Shown here in pieces: positions 13,601 through 27,900 of a stretch of 64,000 nucleotides of DNA. The translations under genes were made by a program, and so were the position numbers. The notes beneath the pieces were generated by a model, which saw only the letters and a program-made list of their open reading frames with translations, made no database searches and was not told the origin of the DNA. How positions within the stretch are numbered: the first letter of the stretch is position 1; every line of letters starts with the position of its first letter. The stretch covers positions 186,001 through 250,000 of the forward strand of contig CAUIJY010000075.1 of the NCBI GenBank assembly GCA_960531495.1, written 5' to 3'. Source of the DNA: Zeus faber (Eukaryota > Chordata > Actinopteri > Zeiformes > Zeidae).

Positions 13601-15878
13601 TTCATTCTTTCTTTCAATCGTTCTTTCATTCTTTCTTTCAATCTTTCAATCTTTCAATCTTTCTTTCATTCTTTCTTTCAATCTTTCTTTCATTCTTTCT
13701 TTCAATCTTTCTTACTTTCAATTTTTCTATCTTTCAAAATTTCTTCCAATCGTTCAATCTTTCTTTCATTATTTCTTTCAATCTTTCTTTCTTTCAATCT
13801 TTCTTTCCATCTTTCTTTCAATCTTTCTTTCATTCTTTCTTTCAATCTTTCAATCTTTCAATCTTTCAATCTTTCTTTCATTCTTTCTTTCAATCTTTCA
13901 ATCTTTCTTTCCATCTTTCTTTCCATCTTTCTTTCATTCTTTCCTTCAGTCTTTCAATCTTTCTTTCAATCTTTCTTTTTTTTAATCTTTTTTAAAATCT
14001 TTCTTTCATTCTTTCTTTCAATCTTTCAATCTTTCTTTCTTTTTTCAATCTTTATTTCATTCTTTCCATAAATCTTTCTTTCTTTCAATCTTTCTTTCAG
14101 TCTTTCAATCTTTCTTTAAATCTATCTTTCATTCTTTCTTTCAATCTTTCAATCTTTCTTTCATTCTTTCTTTCAATCTTTCTTACTTTCAATTTTTCTA
14201 TCTTTCAATATTTCTTCCAATCGTTCAATCTTTCTTTCATTATTTCTTTAAATATTTCAATCATTCAATCTTTCTTTCAATCGTTCAATCTTTCTTTCAT
14301 TCTTTCTTTAAATATTTCAATATTTCTTTCAATCTTTTTTACTTTCAATCTTTCTTTCTTTAAATCTTTCTCTCAATCTTTCTTTCAAACTTTCATTCTT
14401 TATTTCAATATTTCAATCGTTCAATCTTTCTTTCATTCTTTCTTTCAATCTTTCTTTCAATCTTTCAATCTTTCTTTCAATGTTTCTTTCAATCTTTCTT
14501 TCTTTCAATCTTTCTTTCAAACTTTCAATTTTTCTTTCAATCTTTCATTCTTTCTTTCAATCTTTCAATCTTTCAGTCTTTCAATCTTTCTTTCATTCTT
14601 TCTTTCAATCTTTCAATCTTTCTTTCAATATTTCTTTCAATCTTTCTTTCTTTCAATCTTTCTTTCCATCTTTCTTTAATTCTTTCCTTCAGTCCGTCAA
14701 TCTTTATTTCAATCTTTCTTTCAATCTTTCTTTCATTCTTTCTTTCAATCTTTCAATCTTTCTTTAAATCTTTCTTTCAATCTTTCTTTCAATCTTTCAA
14801 TCTTTCAATTTTTCTTTCATTCTTTCTTTCAATCTTTATTACTTTCAATCTTTCTTTCAATCTTTCTTTCATTCTTTCTTTCAATCTTTCTTTCAATCTT
14901 TCTTTCATTCTTTCTTTCAATCTTTCAATCTTTCTTTGAATATTTCTTTCAATCTTTCTTACTTTCAATCTTGCTTCCTTTAAATCTTTCTTTCAATCTT
15001 TCTTTCAAACTTTCAATCTTTATTTCAATATTTTAATCTTTCTTTCTTTAAATCTTTCTTTCAATCTTTCTTTCAAACATTCAATCTTTATTTCAATCTT
15101 TCAATCTTTCTTTCAATATTTCAATCTTTCTTTCATTCTTTCATTCAATCTTTCAATCTTTCTTTAATTCTTTCTTTCAATCTTTCTTTCTTTCAATTTT
15201 TCTATCTTTCAAAATTTCTTCCAATCTTTCAATCTTTCTTTTGTTATTCTTTCAATCTTTCTTTCCATCTATCTTTCAATCTTTCTTTCATTCTTTCAAT
15301 CTTTATTTCAATCTTTCTTTCAATCTTTCTTTCTTTCCATCTTTCTTTCATACTTTCCTTCAGTCTTTCAATCTTTATTTCAATCTTTCTTTCAATCTTT
15401 CTTTTTTCAATCTTTCTTTCAATTTTTCTTCCGTTCTTTCTTTCAATCTTTCAATCTTTCTTTCTTTTTTCAATCTTTCTTTCATTCTTTCTATAAATCT
15501 TTCTTTCTTTCAATCTTTCTTTCAATCTTTCAATCTTTCAATCTTTCTTTAAATCTTTTTTTCATTCTTTCTTTCAGTCTTTCAATCTTTCTTTCAATCT
15601 TTCAATCTTTCAATTTTTCTTTCATTCTTTCTTTCAATCTTTCTTACTTTCAATCTTTCTTTCTTTAAATCTTTCTATCAATCTTTCTTTCAAACTTTCA
15701 ATCTTTATTTCAATATTTCAATCTTTCTTTCTTTAAATCTTTCTTTTAATCTTTCTTTCAAACATTCAATCTTTATTTCAATCTTTCAATCTTTCAATCT
15801 TTCTTTCAATCTTTCTTTCAATATTTCAATCTTTCAATCTTTCTTTCATTCTTTCATTCAATCTTTCAATCTTTCTTT
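10673..15878. repeat. Higher-order repeat copy 2, ~5.37-kb period
   Basis: Near-identical partner of the block at 5300-10497. The spacing is 5,373 bp over most of the block and 5,381 bp near its end, so only about 8 bp of net length change separates two copies more than 5 kb long. Identity begins near 10690 and fades near 15878, where the words after the last shared landmark differ. Confidence 0.85.
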
Positions 15879-17035
15879 AATTCTTTCTTTCAATCTTTCT
15901 TTCTTTTTTCATTCTTTCTATAAATCTTTCTTTCTTTCAATCTTTCTTTCAATCTTTCAATCTTTCAATTTTTCTTTCATTCTTTCTTTCAATCTTTATT
16001 ACTTTCAATCTTTCTTTCAATCTTTCTTTCATTCTTTCTTTCATTCTTTCTTTCAATCTTTCAATCTTTCTTTGAATATTTCTTTCAATCTTTCTTACTT
16101 TCAATCTTTCTTTCAATCTTTCTTTCAAACTTTCAATCTTCATTTCAATCTTTCAATCTTTCAATCTTTCTTTCAATCTTTCTTTCAATCTTTCATTCTT
16201 TCTTTCAATATTTCAATCTTTCAATCTTTCTTTCATTCTTTCTTTCAATCTTTCAATCTTTCTTTAATTCTTTCTTTCAATCTTACTTTCTTTCAATTTT
16301 TCTATATTTCAATATTTCTTCCAATCTTTCAATCTTTCTTTCATTCTTTCTTTCAATCTTTCAATCTTTCTTTCATTCTTTCTTTCAATCTTTCAATCTT
16401 TCTTTCAATATTTCTTTCAATCTTTCTTTCTGTCAATCTTCTTTCCATCTTTCTTTCATTCTTTCCTTCAGTCTTTCAATCTTTCTTTCAATCTTTCTTT
16501 CAATTTTTCTTTCAATCTTTCTTTCATTCTTTCCTTCAATGTTTCAATCTTTCTTTCAATCTTTCATTCATTCTTTCTTTCAATCTTTCAATCTTTCTTT
16601 CAATATTTCTTTCAATCTTTTTTACTTTCAATCTTTCTTTCTTTAAATCTTTCTCTCAATCTTTCTTTCAAACTTTCATTATTTATTTCAATATTTCAAT
16701 CGTTCAATCTTTCTTTCATTCTTTCTTTCAATCTTTCTTTCAATCTTTCAATCTTTCTTTCAATATTTCTTTCAATCTTTCTTTCTTTAAATCTTTCTCT
16801 CAATCTTTCAATCTTTCTTTCAATATTTCTTTCAATATTTCTTTCTTTAAATCTTTCTTTCAATCTTTCTTTCAAACTTTTAATCTTTATTTCAATCTTT
16901 CAATCTTTCAATCTTTCTTTCATTCTTTCTTTCAATATTTCAATCTTTCAATCTTTCTTTAATTCTTTCTTTCAATCTTTCTTTCTTTCAATTTTTCTAT
17001 CTTTCAATATTTCTTCAAATCTTTCAATCTTTCTT

Positions 17036-18960
17036 TTGTTATTCTTTCAATCTTTCTTTCTTTCAATCTTTCTTTCCATCTATCTTTCAATCTTTCTTTC
17101 ATTCTTTCTTTCAATCTTTCGTACTTTCAATTTTTCTATCTTTCAATATTTCTTCCAATCGTTCAATCTTTCTTTCAATCTTTCTTTCATTCTTTATTTT
17201 AATCTTTCAATCTTTCTTTAATTGTTTCTTTCAATCTTTCTGTCTTTCAATATTTCTTTCAATCTTTCAATCTTTCTTTTTTTTTCAATCTTTCTTTCAA
17301 TCTTTCTTTTATTCTATCTTTAAATCTTTGTTTTTTCAATCTTTCTTGCAATCTTTCTTTCAGTCTTTCAATCTGTCTTTCAAACTTTCAATCTTTCTTT
17401 CAATCTTTCAATCTTTCTTTCAATTTTTCTTTCAATCTTTCAGTCTTTCTTTCATTCTTTCTTTCAATCTTTCAATCTTTCAATCTTTCTTTCATTCTTA
17501 CTTTCAATCTTTCTTTCAATATTTCTTTCAATCTTTCTTTCTGTCAATCTTCTTTCCATCTTTCTTTCCATCTTTCTTTCATTCTTTCCTTCAGTCTTTC
17601 AATCTTTCATTCATTCTTTCTTTCAATCTTTCAATCTTTCTTTCAATATTTCTTTCAATCTTTTTTACTTTCAATCTTTCTTTCTTTAAATCTTTCTCTC
17701 AATCTTTCTTTCAAACTTTCATTATTTATTTCAATATTTCAATCGTTCAATCTTTCTTTCATTCTTTCTTTCAATCTTTCAATCTTTCTTTCTATCTTTC
17801 TTTCAATCTTTCAATCTTTCTTTCATTCTTTCTTTCAATATTTCAATTTTTCAATCTTTCTTTCATTCTTTCTTTTAATCTTTCAATCTTTCTTTCATTG
17901 TTTCTTTCAATCTTTCTGTCTTTCAATATTTCATTCAATCTTTCTTTCATTCCTTCTTTCAATCTTTCTTTCAAATTTTCTTTCAATCTTTCTTTTTTCA
18001 ATATTTCTTTCAATCTTTCTTTCATTCTTTCTTTCAGTCTTTCAAAATTTGTTTCAAACTTTCAATCTTTCTTTCAATCTTTCAGTCGTTCAATCTTTCT
18101 TTCAATCTTTCTTTGAATCTTTCCTTCAATGTTTCAATCTTTCTTTCAATCTTTCATTCATTCTTTCTTTCAATCTTTCAATCTTTCTTTCAATATTTCT
18201 TTCAATCTTTTTTACTTTCAATCTTTCTTTCTTTAAATCTTTCTCTCAATCTTTCTTTCAAACTTTCATTATTTATTTCAATATTTCAATCGTTCAATCT
18301 TTCTTTCATTCTTTCTTTCAATCTTTCTTTCAATCTTTCAATCTTTCTTTCAATATTTCTTTCAATCTTTCTTTCTTTAAATCTTTCTTTCAATCTTTCA
18401 ATCTTTCTTTCAATATTTCTTTCAATCTTTCTTTCTTTAAATCTTTCTTTCAATCTTTCTTTCAAACTTTTAATCTTTATTTCAATCTTTCAATCTTTCA
18501 ATCTTTCTTTCATTCTTTCTTTCAATATTTCAATCTTTCAATCTTTCTTTCAATCTTTCAATCTTTCTTTAATTCTTTCTTTCAATCTTTCTTTCTTTCA
18601 ATTTTTCTATCTTTCAATATTTCTTCAAATCTTTCAATCTTTCTTTTGTTATTCTTTCAATCTTTCTTTCTTTCAATCTCTCTTTCCATCTATCTTTCAA
18701 TCTTTCTTTCATTCTTTCTTTCAATCTTTCGTACTTTCAATTTTTCTATCTTTCAATATTTCTTCCAATCGTTCAATCTTTCTTTCAATCTTTCTTTCAT
18801 TCTTTATTTTAATCTTTCAATCTTTCTTTAATTGTTTCTTTCAATCTTTCTGTCTTTCAATATTTCTTTCAATCTTTCAATCTTTCTTTTTTTTTCAATC
18901 TTTCTTTCAATCTTTCTTTTATTCTATCTTTAAATCTTTGTTTTTTCAATCTTTCTTGCA
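17036..18960. repeat. ~1.6-kb internal tandem duplication
   Basis: The run containing TTTTGTTATTC and a later CTTTCGTACTTTC landmark (17036-17350) reappears at about 18650-18960, about 1.61 kb downstream, with the same order of words. It is a shorter repeat nested between the larger higher-order blocks. Confidence 0.6.
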
Positions 18961-21900
18961 ATCTTTCTTTCAGTCTTTCAATCTGTCTTTCAAACTTTCA
19001 ATCTTTCTTTCAATTTTTCTTTCAATCTTTCAGTCTTTCTTTCATTCTTTCTTTCAATCTTTCAATCTTTCTTTCATTCTTTCTTTCAATCTTTCAATCT
19101 TTCTTTCAATATTTCTTTCAATCTTTCTTTCTGTCAATCTTCTTTCCATCTTTCTTTCCATCTTTCTTTCATTCTTTCCTTCAGTCTTTCAATCTTTCAT
19201 TCATTCTTTCTTTCAATCTTTCAATCTTTCTTTCAATATTTCTTTCAATCTTTTTTACTTTCAATCTTTCTTTCTTTAAATCTTTCTCTCAATCTTTCTT
19301 TCAAACTTTCATTATTTATTTCAATATTTCAATCGTTCAATCTTTCTTTCATTCTTTCTTTCAATCTTTCAATCTTTCTTTCAATCTTTCTTTCTATCTT
19401 TCTTTCAATCTTTCAATCTTTCTTTCATTCTTTCTTTCAATATTTCAATTTTTCAATCTTTCTTTCATTCTTTCTTTTAATCTTTCAATCTTTCTTTCAT
19501 TGTTTCTTTCAATCTTTCTGTCTTTCAATATTTCATTCAATCTTTCTTTCATTCCTTCTTTCAATCTTTCTTTCAAATTTTCTTTCAATCTTTCTTTTTT
19601 CAATCTTTCTTTCATTCTTTCTTTCAGTCTTTCAAAATTTGTTTCAAACTTTCAATCTTTCTTTCAATCTTTCAGTCGTTCAATCTTTCTTTCAATCTTT
19701 CTTTGAATCTTTCAATCTTCAATCTTTCAATCTATCTTTCAGTCTTTCTTTCAATCATTCAATCTTTCAATCCTTCTTTCAATCTTTCTTTCTTTCAATC
19801 TTTCTTTCATTCTTTCCTTCAGTCTTTCAATCTTTCTTTCAATCTTTCTTTCATTCTTTCTTTCAATCTTTCTTTCAATCTTTCAATATTTCTTTCAATC
19901 TTTCTTACTTTCAATCTTTCTTACTTTCAATCTTTCTTTCTTAAAATCTTTATTTCAAACTTTCATTCTTTATTTCAATCTTTCAATCTTTCTTTCATTC
20001 TTTCTTTCAATCTTTCTTTCAATCTTTCAATCTTTCTTTCAATATTTCTTTCAATCTTTCTTTCTTTAAATCTTTCTTTCAAACTTTCAATCTTTATTTC
20101 AATCTTTCAATCTTTCTTTCAATCTTTCAATCTTTCTTTCATTCTTTCTTTCAATATTTCAATCTTTCAACCTTTCTTTCATTCTTTCTTTTAATCTTTG
20201 AATCTTTCTTTAATTTTTTCTTTCAATCTTTCTTACTTTCAATTTTTCTATCTTTCAATATTTCTTCCAATCTTTCAATCTTTCTTTTGTTATTCTTTCA
20301 ATCTTTCTTTCTTTCAATCTTTCTATCCATCTATCTATCAATCTTTTTTTCATTCTTTCTTTCAATCTTTCTTTTTTCAATCTTTCTTGCAAACTTTCTT
20401 TCAATTGTTTAATCTTTCAATCTTTCTTTCATTCTTTCTTTCAGTCTTTCAATCTTTTTTTCATTCTTTCTTTCAATATTTCAATCTTTCAATCTTTCTG
20501 TCATTCTTTTTGTCAATCTTTCAATCTTTCTTTCATTCTTTCTTTCAATCTTTCTTACTTTCAATTTTTCTATCTTTCAATATCTCTTCCAATCGTTCAA
20601 TCTTTCTTTTATTATTTCTTTCAATCTTTCTTTCTTTCAATCTTTCTTTCCATTTTTCTTTCAATCTTTCTTTCATTCTTTCTTTCAATCTTTCTTTTTT
20701 CAATATTTCTTTCAATCTGTCAATTTTTCTTTCATTCTTTCTTTCAATTGTTCTTTCATTCTTTCTTTCAATCTTTCTTTAAATATTTCAATCTTTCAAT
20801 CTTTCTTTCCATCTTTCTTTCAATCTTTCAGTCTTTCTTTCATTCTTTCTTTCAATCTTTCAATCTTTCAATTTTTCTATCTTTCAATATTTCTTCCAAT
20901 CGTTCAATCTTTCTTTCATTATTTCTTTCAATCTTTCTTTTGTTATATCTTTCAATCTTTCTTTCTTTCCATCTTTCTTTCAATCTTTCTTTCATTCTTT
21001 CTTTCAATCTTTCTTTCATTATTTCTTTCAGTCTTTCAATCTTTCTTTCAAACTTTCAATCTTTCTTTCAATCTTTCAGTCGTTCAATCTTTCTTTCAAT
21101 CTTTCAATCTTCAATCTTTCAATCTATCTTTCAGTCTTTCAATCTTTCTTTCAAACTTTCAATATTTCTTTCAATCTTTCAGTCGTTCAATCTTTCTTTC
21201 AATCTTTCAATCATTCAAACTTTCAATCATTCAATCTTTCAATCTTTCTTTCTTTCAATCTTTCTTTCAATCATTCTTTCATTCTTTCCTTCAGTCTTTC
21301 AATCTTTCTTTCATTCTTTCTTTCAATCTTTCTTTCAATCTTTCAATCTTTCTTTCAATATGTCTTTCAATCTTTCTTACTTTCAATCTTTCTTTTTTTA
21401 AATCTTTCTTTCAAACTTTCATTCTTTATTTCAATCTTTCAATCTTTCAATCTTTCTTTCATTTTTTATTTCAATCTTTCAATCTTTCTTTCATTCTTTC
21501 TTTCAATCTTTCTTTCAATCTTTCAATCTTTCTTTCAATATTTCTTTCAATCTTTCTTTCTTTAAATCTTTCTTTCAATCTTTCTTTCAAACTTTCAATC
21601 TTTATTTCAATCTTTCTTTCAATATTTCAATCTTTCTTTCATTCTTTCTTTCAATCTTTCAATCCTTCTTTAATTCTTTCTTTCAATCTTTTTTACTTTC
21701 AATTTTTCTATCTTTCAATATTTCTTCCAATCTTTCAATCTTTCTTTTGTTATTCTTTCAATCTTTCTTTCTTTCAATCTTTCTATCCATCTATCTTTCA
21801 ATCTTTCTTTCATTCTTTCTTTCAATCTTTCTTTTTTCAAACTTTCTTGCAAACTTTCTTTCAATTGTTTAATCTTTCATTCTTTCTTTCAGTCTTTCAA

Positions 21901-24900
21901 TCTTTTTTTCATTCTTTCTTTCAATATTTCAATCTTTCAATCTTTCTTTCATTCTTTCTTTCAATCTTTCTTTCATTCTTTCTTTCAATCTTTCTTACTT
22001 TCAATTTTTCTATCTTTCAAAATTTCTTCCAATCGTTCAATCTTTCTTTCATTATTTCTTTCAATCTTTCTTTCTTTCAATCTTTCTTTCCATCTTTCTT
22101 TCAATCTTTCTTTCATTCTTTCTTTCAATCTTTCAATCTTTCAATCTTTCAATCTTTCTTTCATTCTTTCTTTCAATCTTTCAATCTTTCTTTCCATCTT
22201 TCTTTCCATCTTTCTTTCATTCTTTCCTTCAGTCTTTCAATCTTTCTTTCAATCTTTCTTTTTTTTAATCTTTTTTAAAATCTTTCTTTCATTCTTTCTT
22301 TCAATCTTTCAATCTTTCTTTCTTTTTTCAATCTTTATTTCATTCTTTCCATAAATCTTTCTTTCTTTCAATCTTTCTTTCAGTCTTTCAATCTTTCTTT
22401 AAATCTATCTTTCATTCTTTCTTTCAATCTTTCAATCTTTCTTTCATTCTTTCTTTCAATCTTTCTTACTTTCAATTTTTCTATCTTTCAATATTTCTTC
22501 CAATCGTTCAATCTTTCTTTCATTATTTCTTTCAATCTTTCTTTCTTTCAATCTTTCTTTCCATCTTTCTTTCAATCTTTCTTTCATTCTTTCTTTCAAT
22601 GTTTCTTTTTTCAATATTTCTTTCAATCAGTCAATTTTTCTTTCATTCTTTCTTTCAATCGTTCTTTCATTCTTTCTTTCAATCTTTCAATCTTTCTTTA
22701 AATATTTCAATCATTCAATCTTTCTTTCAATCGTTCAATCTTTCTTTCATTCTTTCTTTAAATATTTCATACTTTCAATCTTTCTTTCATTCTTTCTTTC
22801 AATCTTTCAATCTTTCTTTCATTCTTTCTTTCAATCTTTCTTACTTTCAATTTTTCTCTTTCAATATTTCTTCCAATCGTTCAATCTTTCTTTCATTATT
22901 TCTTTCAATCTTTCTTTTATCTCTTTCAATCTTTCTTTTTTCAATCTTTCTTGCAATCTTTCTTTCAATTGTTTAATCTTTCAATCTTTCTTTCATTCAT
23001 TCTTTCATTCTTTCTATCAATCTTTCTTTCAATCGTTCTTTCTTTCTTTTAGTCTTTCTTTCATTCTTTCTTTTAATCTTTCAATCTTTCTTTCATTGTT
23101 TCTTTCAATCTTTCTTTCATTCTTTCTTTCAATCTTTCCTTCAATCGTTCTTTCTTTCTTTTAGTCTTTCTTTCAATCTTTCAATTTTTCAATCTTTCTT
23201 TCTTTTAATCTTTCAATCTTTCTTTCATTCTTTCCTTCAGTCTTTCATTCTTTCTTTCAATCTTTCTTTTTTCAATCTTTCTTGCAATCGTTCTTTCAAT
23301 TGTTTAATCTTTCAATCTTTCTTTCATTCTTTCTTTCAGTCTTTCAATCTTTTTTTCAATCTTTCTTTCATTCTTTCTTTCAATCTTTCTGTCCGTCATT
23401 CTTTCTTTCAGTCTTTCTTTCATTCTTTATTTCAATCTTTGTTTCATTCTTTCTTTCAATCTTTCATTCAATCTTTCTTTCAATCTTTCTTTCAATCTTT
23501 CTTTCAATCTTTCTTTCAATCGTTCTTTCATTCTTTATTTTAATCTTTCAATCTTTCTTTAATTGTTTCTTTCAATCTTTCTGTCTTTCAATATTTCTTT
23601 CAATCTTTCAATCTTTCTTTTTTTTTCAATCTTTCTTTCAATCTTTCTTTTATTCTATCTTTAAATCTTTCTGTTTTTCAATCTTTCTTGCAATCTTTCT
23701 TTCAGTCTTTCAATCTGTCTTTCAAACTTTCAATCTTTCTTTCAATCTTTCAATCTTTCTTTCAATTAATCTTTCAATCTTTCAGTCTTTCTTTCATTCT
23801 TTCTTTCAATCTTTCAATCTTTCTTTCATTCTTTCTTTCAATCTTTCAATCTTTCTTTCAATATTTCTTTCAATCTTTCTTTCTGTCAATCTTTCTTTCC
23901 ATCTTTCTTTCCATCTTTCTTTCATTCATTCCTTCAATCTTTCAATCTTTCTTTCAATCTTTCTTTCAATCTTTCATTCATTCCTTCTTTCAATCTTTCA
24001 ATCTTTCTTTCAATATTTCTTTCAATCTTTTTTACTTTCAATCTTTCTTTCAATCTTTCTGTCAATCTTCTTTCCATCTTTCTTTCCATCTTTCTTTCAT
24101 TCTTTCCTTCAGTCTTTCAATCTTTCATTCATTCTTACTTTCAATCTTTCAATCTTTCTTTCAATATTTCTTTCAATCTTTTTTACTTTCAATCTTTCTT
24201 TCTTTAAATCTTTCTCTCAATCTTTCTTTCAAACTTTCATTATTTATTTCAATATTTCAATCGTTCAATCTTTCTTTCATTCTTTCTTTCAATCTTTCAA
24301 TCTTTCTTTCAATCTTTCTTTCTATCTTTCTTTCAATCTTTCTTTCATTCTTTCTTTCAATATTTCAATTTTTCAATCTTTCTTTCATTCTTTCTTTTAA
24401 TCTTTCAATCTTTCTTTCATTGTTTCTTTCAATCTTTCTGTCTTTCAATATTTCATTCAATCTTTCTTTCACTCCTTCTTTCAATCTTTCTTTCAAATTT
24501 TCTTTCAATCTTTCTTTTTTCAATATTTCTTTCAATCTTTCTTTCATTCTTTCTTTCAGTCTTTCAAAATTTGTTTCAAACTTTCAATCTTTCTTTCAAT
24601 CTTTCAGTCGTTCAATCTTTCTTTCAATCTTTCTTTGAATCTTTCAATCTTCAATCTTTCAATCTATCTTTCAGTCTTTCTTTCAATCATTCAATCTTTC
24701 AATCCTTCTTTCAATCTTTCTTTCTTTCATTCTTTCCTTCAGTCTTTCAATCTTTCTTTCAATCTTTCTTTCATTCTTTCTTTCAATCTTTCTTTCAATC
24801 TTTCAATATTTCTTTCAATCTTTCTTACTTTCAATCTTTCTTACTTTCAATCTTTCTTTCTTAAAATCTTTCTTTCAATCTTTATTTCAAACTTTCATTC

Positions 24901-27900
24901 TTTATTTCAATCTTTCAATCTTTCTTTCATTCTTTCTTTCAATCTTTCTTTCAATCTTTCAATCTTTCTTTCAATATTTCTTTCAATCTTTCTTTCTTTA
25001 AATCTTTCTTTCAATCTTTCTTTCAAACTTTCAATCTTTATTTCAATCTTTCAATCTTTCTTTCAATCTTTCAATCTTTCTTTCATTCTTTCTTTCAATA
25101 TTTCAATCTTTCAACCTTTCTTTCATTCTTTCTTTTAATCTTTGAATCTTTCTTTAATTTTTTCTTTCAATCTTTCTTACTTTCAATTTTTCTATCTTTC
25201 AATATTTCTTCCAATCTTTCAATCTTTCTTTTGTTATTCTTTCAATCTTTCTTTCTTTCAATCTTTCTATCCATCTATCTATCAATCTTTTTTTCATTCT
25301 TTCTTTCAATCTTTCTTTTTTCAATCTTTCTTGCAAACTTTCTTTCAATTGTTTAATCTTTCAATCTTTCTTTCATTCTTTCTTTCAGTCTTTCAATCTT
25401 TTTTTCATTCTTTCTTTCAATATTTCAATCTTTCAATCTTTCTGTCATTCTTTTTGTCAATCTTTCAATCTTTCTTTCATTCTTTCTTTCAATCTTTCTT
25501 ACTTTCAATTTTTCTATCTTTCAATATCTCTTCCAATCGTTCAATCTTTCTTTTATTATTTCTTTCAATCTTTCTTTCTTTCAATCTTTCTTTCCATCTT
25601 TCTTTCAATCTTTCTTTCATTCTTTCTTTCAATCTTTCTTTTTTCAATATTTCTTTCAATCTGTCAATTTTTCTTTCATTCTTTCATTCTTTCTTTCAAT
25701 TGTTCTTTCATTCTTTCTTTCAATCTTTCTTTAAATATTTCAATCTTTCCATCTTTCTTTCAATCTTTCAGTCTTTCTTTCATTCTTTCTTTCAATATTT
25801 CAATCTTTCAATCTTTCTTTCATTCTTTCTTTCAATCTTTCATTCTTTCTTTCAATCTTTCAATCTTTCAATTTTTCTATCTTTCAATATTTCTTCCAAT
25901 CGTTCAATCTTTCTTTCATTATTTCTTTCAATCTTTCTTTTGTTATATCTTTCAATCTTTCTTTCTTTCAATCTTTCTTTCCATCTTTCTTTCAATCTTT
26001 CTTTCATTCTTTCTTTCAATCTTTCTTTCATTATTTCTTTCAGTCTTTCAATCTTTCTTTCAAACTTTCAATCTTTCTTTCAATCTTTCAGTCGTTCAAT
26101 CTTTCATTCAATCTTTCTTTCAATCTTTCAATCTTCAATCTTTCAATCTATCTTTCAGTCTTTCAATCTTTCTTTCAAACTTTCAATATTTCTTTCAATC
26201 TTTCAGTCGTTCAATCTTTCTTTCAATCTTTCAATCATTCAAACTTTCAATCATTCAATCTTTCAATCTTTCTTTCTTTCAATCTTTCTTTCAATCATTC
26301 TTTCATTCTTTCCTTCAGTCTTTCAATCTTTCTTTCATTCTTTCTTTCAATCTTTCTTTCAATCTTTCAATCTTTCTTTCAATATGTCTTTCAATCTTTC
26401 TTACTTTCAATCTTTCTTTTTTTAAATCTTTCTTTCAAACTTTCATTCTTTATTTCAATCTTTCAATCTTTCAATCTTTCTTTCATTTTTTATTTCAATC
26501 TTTCAATCTTTCTTTCATTCTTTCTTTCAATCTTTCTTTCAATCTTTCAATCTTTCTTTCAATATTTCTTTCAATCTTTCTTTCTTTAAATCTTTCTTTC
26601 AATCTTTCTTTCAAACTTTCAATCTTTATTTCAATCTTTCTTTCAATATTTCAATCTTTCTTTCATTCTTTCTTTCAATCTTTCAATCCTTCTTTAATTC
26701 TTTCTTTCAATCTTTTTTACTTTCAATTTTTCTATCTTTCAATATTTCTTCCAATCTTTCAATCTTTCTTTTGTTATTCTTTCAATCTTTCTTTCTTTCA
26801 ATCTTTCTATCCATCTATCTTTCAATCTTTCTTTCATTCTTTCTTTCAATCTTTCTTTTTTCAAACTTTCTTGCAAACTTTCTTTCAATTGTTTAATCTT
26901 TCATTCTTTCTTTCAGTCTTTCAATCTTTTTTTCATTCTTTCTTTCAATATTTCAATCTTTCAATCTTTCTTTCATTCTTTCTTTCAATCTTTCTTTCAT
27001 TCTTTCTTTCAATCTTTCTTACTTTCAATTTTTCTATCTTTCAAAATTTCTTCCAATCGTTCAATCTTTCTTTCATTATTTCTTTCAATCTTTCTTTCTT
27101 TCAATCTTTCTTTCCATCTTTCTTTCAATCTTTCTTTCATTCTTTCTTTCAATCTTTCAATCTTTCAATCTTTCAATCTTTCTTTCATTCTTTCTTTCAA
27201 TCTTTCAATCTTTCTTTCAATATTTCTTTCAATCTTTCTTTCCATCTTTCTTTCCATCTTTCTTTCATTCTTTCCTTCAGTCTTTCAATCTTTCTTTCAA
27301 TCTTTCTTTTTTTTAATCTTTTTTAAAATCTTTCTTTCATTCTTTCTTTCAATCTTTCAATCTTTCTTTCTTTTTTCAATCTTTATTTCATTCTTTCCAT
27401 AAATCTTTCTTTCTTTCAATCTTTCTTTCAGTCTTTCAATCTTTCTTTAAATCTATCTTTCATTCTTTCTTTCAATCTTTCAATCTTTCTTTCATTCTTT
27501 CTTTCAATCTTTCTTACTTTCAATTTTTCTATCTTTCAATATTTCTTCCAATCGTTCAATCTTTCTTTCATTATTTCTTTCAATCTTTCTTTCTTTCAAT
27601 CTTTCTTTCCATCTTTCTTTCAATCTTTCTTTCATTCTTTCTTTCAATGTTTCTTTTTTCAATATTTCTTTCAATCAGTCAATTTTTCTTTCATTCTTTC
27701 TTTCAATCGTTCTTTCATTCTTTCTTTCAATCTTTCAATCTTTCTTTAAATATTTCAATCATTCAATCTTTCTTTCAATCGTTCAATCTTTCTTTCATTC
27801 TTTCTTTAAATATTTAATACTTTCAATCTTTCTTTCATTCTTTCTTTCAATCTTTCAATCTTTCTTTCATTCTTTCTTTCAATCTTTCTTACTTTCAATT

